Shown: piece by piece, positions 1 through 6,642 of the stretch | How the letters are laid out: each line of letters begins with the position of its first letter | Position numbering within the stretch: position 1 is the stretch's first letter | Source of the DNA: Klenkia sp. | Lineage (GTDB): Bacteria > Actinomycetota > Actinomycetes > Mycobacteriales > Geodermatophilaceae | Length of the DNA: 11,877 nt | NCBI GenBank assembly: GCA_025966215.1 | Contig: JAOPVM010000423.1 | Coordinates: forward strand, 1 to 11,877 | Reading direction: 5' to 3' | Translations under genes and position numbers: made by a program | The notes under the pieces: generated by a model | Database searches by the model: none | What the model was told of the DNA's origin: nothing | The model's input: only the letters and a program-made list of their open reading frames with translations

Positions 1-1285
1 AGGTCGCGCCCGGCGGTCTCCGGGAGCAGCCGCAGAGGATCAGCCCGCAGATGACGGCCACGCCGGCCAGGAAGAACCCGGGGGCGTAGTCCAGTCCGGT
101 GCCGACGACGAGCGCCGCGCCGATCAGCGGGCCGAAGCCCGAGGGCGCCCCGACGCCGAGGTTGAACCCGACGGAGCCGGCGGTGAGCCGGGTGGAGGCC
201 GGGAACATCTCGATGAGGATGAGCGAGGTGTTGGCGTTGATCGGGGCCTGGAAGACCGCGTAGACCACCAGCGCCAGCACGACCAGCACCGGGTTGCCGC
301 CGCTGAGCACCAGGAACACCGGGATGCCCAGGACGGCGTGGCCCAGGCACCCGAAGAGCACCGTGCGCCGGCGACCGAACCGGTCGGACAGCCGCCCGGC
401 GATCGGGCAGAACACCGCGTAGACGGCCAGCCCCAGCGAGGCCAGCAGCACCGCCTGGGTGCGCGGCAGCTCCACCGTCGTCGACAGGTAGTTCACGACG
501 TAGGAGCCCAGGTAGTAGAGGCCCACGCCGCAGATCCAGGAGAAGCAGAACGTGATCAGCAGGGCCTTGGCGTGGTGCCGGCTGAACGCGTCGCGCCAGA
601 CCGCCTGGGGGCGCTCCCCGCCGGCGGACTCCAGGGCCTGGAAGACCGGGGTGTCCTCGAGCTGGCGGCGGATGTAGAGCCCGACCATCGCCAGCGGCAG
701 GGCCAGCAGGAACGGGATCCGCCAGCCCCAGGTGGCGAGCGCGTCCTCTGACAACAGCACGCCGAACAGCAGCGCGAGCAGTCCACCGCCCACCAGTCCG
801 AGGGCCGCGGCCATCGACGGGTAGCTGCCCCGCACCCCGCGTCGTCCCGGCGCCGCGGTCTCGATGAGGTACGCCGAGCTGGCCCCCCACTCACCGCCCA
901 CCGACATGCCCTGCACGCAGCGCAGCAGCACCAGCAGGACCGGGGCCAGGATGCCCACCTGGGCGTAGGTGGGGAGCACCCCGATCAGCGACGTCGCCAG
1001 GCCCATCAGCACGATGGACAGCGAGAGCGAGAGCCGACGGCCGTGCCGGTCGCCGATCAGGCCGAACACCAGCCCACCCAGCGGCCGGACGACGAACGCC
1101 ACCCCGAACACCGCCAGCGAGGACAGCAGCTGCACGCTGGCCGACTCCCCGGGGAAGAAGGCCGCCCCGATCGCGACGGCGAAGAAGCCGTAGAGCGCGA
1201 AGTCGAAGTACTCCAGGAAGTTGCCGATGATGCAGGCCGCGGCGACCTTGCGCTGCGAGCTCTTCGAGTAGATGTCGCTGGTCAC
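1..1285 (-). CDS. MFS transporter, metabolite:H+ symporter (MHS-like) family; partial, apparent C-terminal frameshift
   Basis: Twelve-helix secondary transporter of the inner membrane, probably importing an organic acid or related substrate by proton symport. The GTG start at 1285 is preceded by AAGGAGA (1292-1298), six bases away. The N-terminus VTSDIYSKSSQRKVAAA leads into GNFLEYFDFALYGFF, typical of MHS members. GDRHGRR marks the loop between helices 2 and 3, CVQGMSVGGEWG is an MHS signature, and GRLSDRFGRRRTV marks the loop between helices 8 and 9. The frame stays open for 428 codons to the window edge. The last in-frame residues (CGCSRRPPGAT) do not look like this family. The next frame reads LRLLPETAGRD, the expected MFS ending, so one base seems to be missing near 36. 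The gene is divergent from the six-gene operon and shares its control region. The family call is secure; the substrate is unknown. Confidence 0.93.
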   Translation of the reverse strand, partial: MTSDIYSKSSQRKVAAACIIGNFLEYFDFALYGFFAVAIGAAFFPGESASVQLLSSLAVFGVAFVVRPLGGLVFGLIGDRHGRRLSLSLSIVLMGLATSLIGVLPTYAQVGILAPVLLVLLRCVQGMSVGGEWGASSAYLIETAAPGRRGVRGSYPSMAAALGLVGGGLLALLFGVLLSEDALATWGWRIPFLLALPLAMVGLYIRRQLEDTPVFQALESAGGERPQAVWRDAFSRHHAKALLITFCFSWICGVGLYYLGSYVVNYLSTTVELPRTQAVLLASLGLAVYAVFCPIAGRLSDRFGRRRTVLFGCLGHAVLGIPVFLVLSGGNPVLVVLALVVYAVFQAPINANTSLILIEMFPASTRLTAGSVGFNLGVGAPSGFGPLIGAALVVGTGLDYAPGFFLAGVAVICGLILCGCSRRPPGAT

Positions 1286-1318
1286 GGAGCGTCTCCTTGC
1301 CGGGTGGCCCGCACGGGC

Positions 1319-1343
1319 TTCGTGATGTCGAATGGTGCTTCGA
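1319..1343 (-). promoter_or_regulatory. Operator-like site A upstream of the transporter
   Basis: Read on the minus strand, 1334-1319 is CATTCGACATCACGAA. It differs by one base from each of the copies in front of the two CoA ligases. Further upstream, at 1343-1339, is another half-site, TCGAA, giving TCGAA-N4-CATTCGACATCACGAA. The half-sites TCGAA, TTCGA and CGAA recur about every 10 bases, so two overlapping palindromes share the central arm. The core begins 49 bases before the GTG start. This is most likely a binding site for a dimeric regulator that is not identified in the window. Confidence 0.72.
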
Positions 1344-1355
1344 ACTCTTGGCACC

Positions 1356-1384
1356 AGTAGAACGCACCGAGACGGCGCACACAA
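1356..1384 (-). promoter_or_regulatory. Possible sigma-70-type promoter for the transporter
   Basis: On the minus strand a weak -35 (TTGTGT, 1384-1379) is followed after 17 bases by a -10-like TCTACT (1361-1356). It lies just upstream of operator-like site A and would give a leader of roughly 60 bases or more. Both boxes match the consensus poorly, so this is tentative. Confidence 0.3.
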
Positions 1385-1397
1385 GGCCGCCGCCTGC

Positions 1398-1427
1398 TTG
1401 ACCGTCTCGATGCCCGGTGCGTACCTT
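1398..1427 (+). promoter_or_regulatory. Putative sigma-70-type promoter for the six-gene operon
   Basis: TTGACC (1398-1403) is followed after 18 bases by TACCTT (1422-1427), fitting actinobacterial -35 and -10 boxes. Transcription would begin near 1434, so operator-like site B would fall at or just after the start, a common place for a repressor to act. The promoter is back to back with the candidate transporter promoter. Confidence 0.5.
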
Positions 1428-1435
1428 GCGAGAGA

Positions 1436-1460
1436 TCGAATACTCATTCGACTTCACGAA
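1436..1460 (+). promoter_or_regulatory. Operator-like site B upstream of the first CoA ligase
   Basis: The core CATTCGACTTCACGAA lies at 1445-1460. With the upstream half-site TCGAA at 1436-1440 it forms TCGAA-N4-CATTCGACTTCACGAA, the same extended layout as site A on the other strand. A perfect palindrome, TCGAAT-ACTC-ATTCGA (1436-1451), overlaps TTCG-N6-CGAA (1447-1460). The core begins 42 bases before the ATG, exactly as at site C. Confidence 0.75.
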
Positions 1461-1486
1461 CCTGATGCGCGCCCGGAGGTGCCGGC

Positions 1487-3103
1487 ATGACGTCCGTCCC
1501 GACCGCGACCACGCTGCCCGAGCTCCTCCGGGTGACCGCGGCCGGCACCCCGGATGCCCCGGCCCTGGTCACCGGGGGCACCCGGTGGACCTACGCCCAG
1601 TTGTCCGCCGAGGTCGACCTGGCCGCGGACGTGCTCGCCGGCCTCGGCGTCGGACCGGGGGACACGGTGGCCCTGCTGGCCCCCAACACCGCCTCCTGGG
1701 TGCCGGTCTCGTTCGGGGCGATGGCCCTGGGCGCCCGGGTCGACGCGTTCAACACCTGGGTCAAGGCCTACGACCTCGAGCACCTGCTGGCCAGCTCCGC
1801 GGCCTCGGTCCTGGTGCTGGCCGACCGGGTGCGCGGCAGCGACCTGCTGGCCGAGCTCGAGTCCCTCCTCCCCGAGCTGACCGACACCGCTGACGGCCGC
1901 TGGCACAGCGACAGGTTCCCCGCGCTGCGGCACGTGGTCGTGCTCGGCGACCGGGTGTCGGCCGGTGCCCTGTCCTGGACGGCGCTGGCAGCAGCGGCGA
2001 CCCCGACGACGCGCGAGCCGGTCGCCCGGGCCGAGGACCCCGCGTTCGTGCTCTACACCTCCGGCTCCACGAGCCGACCCAAGGCCGTCCCGCTCTGCCA
2101 CCGCGACCTGGTGCTCAACGGGTTCCACATCGGCGAGCGGATGGGGGTCACCGCCGCGGACCGGGTCTGGTTCGGCTCGCCGCTGTTCTGGAGCTTCGGC
2201 TGCGCGAACGCCCTGATGAACGCGATGAGCCACGGCGCCTGCTTCGTGCTGCAGGAGCAGTTCACCCCGCAGGACGCCGCTGCGCTGATGGCCGCCGAGC
2301 AGGTCACCGTCGCCTACCTGCTGCCCTCCATGGTCGACGCCCTGGTCGGGGCGGTCGCCGAGCAGGTGCGCGCGGTGGGATCGCTGCGCACGGGGGCGAC
2401 GATCGGGCGCCCCGAGGAGGTCCGCCGGGCCGTCGTCGACCTCGGCATCACCGGGATGTGCAACGTCTACGGGGCCACCGAGACCTACGGCAACTGTTGC
2501 GTCACCGACCACCGCATGCCGCTGGAGGCGAGGGTGACCACCCAGGGCCCGCCGCTGCCCGGCGTCGAGGTCCGGGTGATCGGCGCGGACGGCGAGGTCC
2601 TCCCGGCCGGCGAACCCGGGGAGATGCAGGTCCGCGGCCGGGTCACCCCCGGCTACCTGGGGGACGACGACGCGACCGCAGCCGCCTTCACCCCCGACGG
2701 CTGGTACCGCACCGGCGACCGGATGGTGGTCGACGACGAGGGCGTCGTCTCCTTCGTCAGCCGCACCAGCGACATGATCAAGACCTCCGGGATCAACGTG
2801 TCCCCCGCGGAGGTGGAGAGCTTCCTCGCCTCGCACCCCGACGTCGTCGAGGTGACCGTGCTCGGCGCACCGCACCCCTCCCGCGACGAGGTGGTGGTGG
2901 CCTTCGTCGTCGCCCGCACGGCCGACCTGACCGCGGCAGACCTCATCGCCTGGTGCAGGGACCGGGTCGCCGGTTACAAGGTGCCCTGGGTGGCGGCGGT
3001 CGTCGACGAGCTCCCGCGCACCGGGACCGGCAAGCTGGCCCGGCGCACGCTGCAGCAGGACGCGGCCGACCTGGTGACCGCCCGACTCGAGGAGACCGCG
3101 TGA
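1487..3103 (+). CDS. AMP-forming acyl-CoA synthetase (CoA ligase), first of two
   Basis: Cytoplasmic ANL-superfamily enzyme that activates a carboxylic acid with ATP and CoA, giving acyl-CoA, AMP and PPi. The ATG at 1487 follows GGAGGT (1475-1480), six bases away. The 538-residue length is normal. Motifs in order: phosphate loop YTSGSTSRPKAV (residues 190-201), YGATE (328-332), the TGD of WYRTGD (409-411), the hinge region SDMIKTSGINVSP, and the C-terminal PRTGTGKLARR, whose Lys516 is the expected adenylation lysine. The A3 loop departs from the usual TSGTTGxPKG, with Ser196 and Ala200 in place of glycines. It is the first gene of the operon; its stop overlaps the next start by four bases (GTGA), implying translational coupling. 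The acid substrate cannot be read from the sequence; medium- to long-chain, aromatic and ring-degradation acids all fit. Confidence 0.95.
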   Translation: MTSVPTATTLPELLRVTAAGTPDAPALVTGGTRWTYAQLSAEVDLAADVLAGLGVGPGDTVALLAPNTASWVPVSFGAMALGARVDAFNTWVKAYDLEHLLASSAASVLVLADRVRGSDLLAELESLLPELTDTADGRWHSDRFPALRHVVVLGDRVSAGALSWTALAAAATPTTREPVARAEDPAFVLYTSGSTSRPKAVPLCHRDLVLNGFHIGERMGVTAADRVWFGSPLFWSFGCANALMNAMSHGACFVLQEQFTPQDAAALMAAEQVTVAYLLPSMVDALVGAVAEQVRAVGSLRTGATIGRPEEVRRAVVDLGITGMCNVYGATETYGNCCVTDHRMPLEARVTTQGPPLPGVEVRVIGADGEVLPAGEPGEMQVRGRVTPGYLGDDDATAAAFTPDGWYRTGDRMVVDDEGVVSFVSRTSDMIKTSGINVSPAEVESFLASHPDVVEVTVLGAPHPSRDEVVVAFVVARTADLTAADLIAWCRDRVAGYKVPWVAAVVDELPRTGTGKLARRTLQQDAADLVTARLEETA

Positions 3104-3975
3104 CAGGCAACTGGGGACGCTGGGGTGCCGACGACGAGGTCGGCGCGCTCAACCTGGTCACCGAGGAGGTCACCCGGCGCGCCGTGGGCCTGGTGCGGTC
3201 CGGACGCACGCTCTCGCTGGCCCAGCCGCTGGGCCCGGGCACCCCGGGCCCGCCGCACCGGCACCGGCCCTCCCGTTTCATGGACCGGGACGCCGGCGAC
3301 TACGCCCTGGGCGCCCGCACCCCCGGGGGCTTCCGGTTCGCCGAGGACACCGTGCAGTTCGCCACGCACAGCGGCACCCACCTCGACGCGCTCTCGCACG
3401 CCTGGTCGGGCGAGGAGCTCTACAACGGGCACCCCCAGGCGGGCACCCGCAGCACCCGGGGCGCCGGCCGGCTGGGCGCGGACAAGCTGGTCCCGGTGCT
3501 CACCCGCGGCGTGCTGGTCGACCTGGTCGCCGCCGCCGGCGGACCGCTGGCACCCAGCACCCCGGTGGGCGTCGCAGAGCTGGAACGCGGGATCGCCGAG
3601 GCCGGGGTGGCTGTCGAGCCCGGCGACGTCGTGCTGGTCCGCACCGGCTGGCTGGAGTCCCGCGGGGACGCCGCCGACTACTTCGCCGACGAGCCCGGCA
3701 TCACCGAGGAGGCCGCCCGCTGGCTGGCCGAGCGGGACGTCGCGGTGGTCGGCGCGGACAACTACGCCGTCGAACAGCAGTCGGCCACCGCCGGGTTCCC
3801 CGCACACCTGGTGCTGCTGCACCAGCACGGGGTGCCGCTGCTGGAGAACGTGGTGCTGGCCGAGCTCGCCGCCGCGCTCGCCGCCGAGGACCGGTCCACC
3901 TTCCTGGTGGTGCTGGCCCCGCTGCCGCTGGTCGGCTCGACCGGCGCGCCGGTGACCCCGGTGGCCGTGCTGTGA
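3100..3975 (+). CDS. Cyclase-family metal-dependent hydrolase (kynurenine formamidase-like)
   Basis: A 291-residue cyclase-family protein, a Zn- or Mn-dependent fold that includes kynurenine formamidase and isatin hydrolase, which hydrolyse amides, lactams or similar bonds. The GTG start overlaps the preceding stop, and GAGGAG (3089-3094) lies five bases upstream. The N-terminus NWGRWGADDEVGALNL is characteristic. The metal-binding motif HSGTHLDALSH is intact at residues 90-100. Later signatures are GADNYAVE, HQHGVPLLENVVL and the C-terminal PLPLVGSTGAPVTPVAV. A reading frame continues far upstream of the GTG, but that part only shadows the ligase. In this setting it may open a lactone or cleave an ester-like product of the monooxygenases. 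That role is inference; the true substrate could be an amide. Confidence 0.92.
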   Translation: MTGNWGRWGADDEVGALNLVTEEVTRRAVGLVRSGRTLSLAQPLGPGTPGPPHRHRPSRFMDRDAGDYALGARTPGGFRFAEDTVQFATHSGTHLDALSHAWSGEELYNGHPQAGTRSTRGAGRLGADKLVPVLTRGVLVDLVAAAGGPLAPSTPVGVAELERGIAEAGVAVEPGDVVLVRTGWLESRGDAADYFADEPGITEEAARWLAERDVAVVGADNYAVEQQSATAGFPAHLVLLHQHGVPLLENVVLAELAAALAAEDRSTFLVVLAPLPLVGSTGAPVTPVAVL

Positions 3976-5186
3976 CGGCCGGCTGGATCACCGACGTCCT
4001 GCGCCCGGGTGACCTCGTCGTCGTCGCGCAGGGCTCCGGGGAGCCGACGCCGCTGCTGGAGCAGCTCGTGGACGCCGCGGCGACGCTCACCGACGTCGAG
4101 GTGTTCGTCGGCCTGAGCCACTCCGGGGCGCTGCGCCGGCCCGAGGCGGCCGGGTTGTCGCTGGTCTCCTTCGGCGCGATGGGCCCGCTGGCCCGGCTCG
4201 CCGCCGAGGGCCGGGTCGCCGTCCTGCCCTGCCACTTCTCCGACGTGCCCCGGCAGCTGGCCCAACGCGCCCCGGGCCGGGTGGTGGTCGTGCTGCAGGT
4301 CTCCCCCGCCGACGCCGAGGGACAGCACTGCCTGGGCCTGGCCGTGGACCACACCTGGGAGCTGCTCGCCGGTGCCCGCGCCGTGGTCGCCGAGGTCAAC
4401 GACCAGCTGCCGCGGACGACGGCCCCCCGGGTGCACCGCTCACAGCTCACCGCCACGGTGCCCACCTCCCGACCCCAGCCCCAGGTGACGAGCGGGACCC
4501 CGGGCGAGGTGCACCGGCAGATCGCCGCCCACGTCGCGACCCTGGTGCCCGACGGCGCCACCCTGCAGCTGGGCGTCGGCGTCCTCCCGTCGGTGGTGGC
4601 GGCCGCGCTGCGCGGGCGCCGCGGGCTGCGGGTGCGCTCGACCCTCGTCGGTGACTGGCTGTGCGAGCTGGCCACCGCCGGGGCGCTGGCCACCGACCCG
4701 GACGCCGTGGTGATCAGCGAGGCCGCGGGCTCCCCCGGGCTCTACGAGCACGTCGTCTCCAGGGGTGTGCAGATCGTCCCGGTCGGCGAGCTGAACCGGC
4801 CCGACGTGCTCGCCGGCATCCCCGGGTTCGTCGCGGTCAACGCCGCCCTCCAGGTCGACCTCACCGGCCAGGTCAACGCCGAGGAGCTCGGCAGCGGCTA
4901 CGTGGCGGGCATCGGCGGGCAGCCCGACTTCCTGCGCGCCGCCCAACGCTCGACCGGCGGCCTGGCGGTCGTGATGCTGCCGGCCACCGCCCGGTCGGGC
5001 CAGGAGTCCCGGATCGTCCGCCGGCTGCACGCCGGCGCGGTCACCACCCCCCGGTCCGGCGTCGACGTCGTCGTGACCGAGCACGGCACCGCCGACCTGC
5101 GCGGCCGCAGCCTGACCGAGCGCGCCCAGGCCCTGACGGCCATCGCCGCCCCCGACCACCGCGACGCCCTGGGAGGCCCCGCGTGA
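3972..5186 (+). CDS. Acetyl-CoA hydrolase/4-hydroxybutyrate CoA-transferase-family protein, catalytic Glu apparently absent
   Basis: A 404-residue protein with both halves of the family: an N-terminal domain starting ITDVLRPGDLVVVAQGSGEPTPLL, then LQLGVGVLPSVV, then a C-terminal domain with VDLTGQVNAE, GIGGQPDF (313-320), VTEHGTADLRG and IAAPDHRDAL. Characterised members move CoA between acids through a glutamyl-CoA thioester. The catalytic glutamate normally sits in an H-T/S-E motif about 92-94 residues before the GGxxDF loop. At that place this protein has RST, with Thr224 where glutamate is expected. It may therefore be a hydrolase-type or altered-mechanism subgroup. The GTG start overlaps the cyclase stop by four bases, with no clear Shine-Dalgarno, so coupled translation is likely. 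The protein is slightly shorter than the usual 430-500 residues. Confidence 0.85.
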   Translation: MTAGWITDVLRPGDLVVVAQGSGEPTPLLEQLVDAAATLTDVEVFVGLSHSGALRRPEAAGLSLVSFGAMGPLARLAAEGRVAVLPCHFSDVPRQLAQRAPGRVVVVLQVSPADAEGQHCLGLAVDHTWELLAGARAVVAEVNDQLPRTTAPRVHRSQLTATVPTSRPQPQVTSGTPGEVHRQIAAHVATLVPDGATLQLGVGVLPSVVAAALRGRRGLRVRSTLVGDWLCELATAGALATDPDAVVISEAAGSPGLYEHVVSRGVQIVPVGELNRPDVLAGIPGFVAVNAALQVDLTGQVNAEELGSGYVAGIGGQPDFLRAAQRSTGGLAVVMLPATARSGQESRIVRRLHAGAVTTPRSGVDVVVTEHGTADLRGRSLTERAQALTAIAAPDHRDALGGPA

Positions 5187-6217
5187 CGACCACCGTCACA
5201 GACACCGAGACCGACACGGCGACCGACGACGGCTCCACCACCCTCGAGCGGCTGACCCGCTTCCTGGCCACCCAGGAGGGCACCGCCGGCACCCGGATCG
5301 CCGACCTCCGCCGGGCCGGCGCCGGTCGCTCCCGGGAGAACTGGCTGTTCGACCTGATCGGGCCGGGACCCGACGACCGCGAGCCGCTGATCCTGCGCAG
5401 CGACCCCGACGGCGGGCTGGTCGACACCAGCCGGGCCGTGGAGTTCGCCGTGCTGCGTGCGCTGGAACCCAGCCCGCTGCCCACCCCGCGGGTGCGCTGG
5501 CTGGACGCCACCGGGGAGCAGCTGGGCAGCCCCTCGCTGCTGATGCGCCGCGAGCCCGGCGCCTGCGACTACCGGGTGGTCAACGGCGACCGCCCGCTGC
5601 CCGTCCGCCGGGCGCTGGCCGAGACGTTCTGCGACCTGCTCGCCGCCGTGCACGCCACCGACTGGCGCGGCCTGGGCCTGGCCGAGGTGCTCACCGACCC
5701 CGGCGAGCAGGCCGCGCTGCACGAGCTGGACCACTGGGAGCAGGTGCTCCGGCACGACCAGCTCGAGGCGCACCCCGAGCTGGACCTGGCGATCGACTGG
5801 CTGCGCTCCCGGGCCCGGCCCTCCCGGCGCACCGTGCTGGTGCACGCGGACTTCAAGCCCGGCAACATCCTGCTCGACGGCGACCGGGTCAGCTCGCTGC
5901 TGGACTGGGAGCTCGCGCACCTGGGCGACCCGCTGGAGGACCTCGGCTGGGTGACCCAGCCGCTGCGGGCCGGCGAGCACCTGATCGAGGGCAGCTGGTC
6001 CGCCGCCGACCTGGTTGCCCGCTACACCGCGGCCACCGGCCTCGAGGTGGACGCCGACGAGCTGCGCTGGTGGGTGGTGTTCTCCACCTTCAAGACCGCC
6101 GTCATGCAGGTCAGCGGGCTGCGCGCGTTCCTCGAGGGCCGTGCCGACGAGCCCTACCGGCCGACCCGCCGGGTGTTGTCCACCCTGCTGACCGCCCTCA
6201 CCGGACCGAGGAGCTGA
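5183..6217 (+). CDS. Phosphotransferase family protein (APH fold, ACAD10/LvaA-like)
   Basis: A 344-residue kinase-like protein of the aminoglycoside phosphotransferase fold. Relatives include the kinase domain of ACAD10/ACAD11 and bacterial LvaA, which phosphorylate 4-hydroxyacyl-CoAs so that an acyl-CoA dehydrogenase-type enzyme can remove the phosphate. The catalytic loop VHADFKPGN has His221, Asp223 and Asn228. The metal-binding DWE is at 241-243, within DWELAHLGDP, a form typical of this subgroup rather than of antibiotic kinases. The N-terminus has GAGRSRENWLF (nucleotide loop) and LILR. The GTG start overlaps the preceding stop by four bases; GGGAGG (5171-5176) is six bases upstream. 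The first ~18 residues are rich in Thr and Asp. Its place beside a CoA-transferase relative, CoA ligase and small partner gene fits hydroxyacyl-CoA phosphorylation. That role is inferred. Confidence 0.9.
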   Translation: MTTTVTDTETDTATDDGSTTLERLTRFLATQEGTAGTRIADLRRAGAGRSRENWLFDLIGPGPDDREPLILRSDPDGGLVDTSRAVEFAVLRALEPSPLPTPRVRWLDATGEQLGSPSLLMRREPGACDYRVVNGDRPLPVRRALAETFCDLLAAVHATDWRGLGLAEVLTDPGEQAALHELDHWEQVLRHDQLEAHPELDLAIDWLRSRARPSRRTVLVHADFKPGNILLDGDRVSSLLDWELAHLGDPLEDLGWVTQPLRAGEHLIEGSWSAADLVARYTAATGLEVDADELRWWVVFSTFKTAVMQVSGLRAFLEGRADEPYRPTRRVLSTLLTALTGPRS

Positions 6218-6219
6218 CG

Positions 6220-6627
6220 GTGCACCCGACCATCGACGAGCAGTTGACCGGCGCGCTGCGGCTGCTGGACGTGCTGGAGACCGAGGACGAGCTGTCCACC
6301 GCGTCCCGGGAGGTGCTGGCCAACGTGCGCCGGCTGCTGGGCAAGGTGCAACGCTCCTGGTCGGCCCAGCTGCCCTTCCACACCGCCGACAACGCCGCGC
6401 TGACCGACCTGCTGGAGCGCACCGCCCCGCTGGTCGACCCGGCCCTGGTCCCGACCGGGACCACGGTCGAGCCGCTGGACGCGGTGGCCGTGGCCACCCG
6501 CAACAGCGAGCTCCGGGCCCTGCTCTCCCGGGTGGTCACCGGCCTCCCCCGCTCCCCCGCCGGCGACGCCGCGCGCGCCCAGATCGGCGACCACCTGCGC
6601 CACCGGGTCGACACCGACCCCACCTGA
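6220..6627 (+). CDS. Small helical protein of unknown family, possible kinase partner
   Basis: A 135-residue soluble protein that I cannot assign to a family with confidence. It begins VHPTIDEQLTGALRLLDVLE and looks mostly alpha-helical, with a conserved-looking LANVRRLLGKVQRSW segment and a C-terminal AQIGDHLRHRVDTDP. It has no signal peptide, membrane segment or cysteine. GAGGAG (6208-6213) lies six bases before the GTG, and only two bases separate it from the kinase stop, so it is co-translated with the kinase. In the levulinate pathway of Pseudomonas putida, the kinase LvaA works with a small protein, LvaB. Gene order, size and helical character suggest an analogous partner here, but sequence homology is not established by eye. 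It is a real gene by codon bias, start context and operon spacing. Confidence 0.8.
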   Translation: MHPTIDEQLTGALRLLDVLETEDELSTASREVLANVRRLLGKVQRSWSAQLPFHTADNAALTDLLERTAPLVDPALVPTGTTVEPLDAVAVATRNSELRALLSRVVTGLPRSPAGDAARAQIGDHLRHRVDTDPT

Positions 6628-6642
6628 CGGAAGGCCTGACAC

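Noticed and set aside
1195..1210. TTCGACTTCGCG, similar to the shared operator motif
   Set aside because: It encodes the conserved YFDFALYG stretch of the transporter and lacks the CGAA right half, so coding constraint explains it.
1454..2875. Long minus-strand open frame opposite the first CoA ligase
   Set aside because: It is a high-GC antisense shadow with low-complexity Gly, Arg, His and Val runs. The plus strand carries all ANL-superfamily motifs.
5183..6217. Aminoglycoside resistance kinase
   Set aside because: The fold is shared, but the DWELAHLGDP form and the catabolic CoA-linked neighbours point to the ACAD10/LvaA group.
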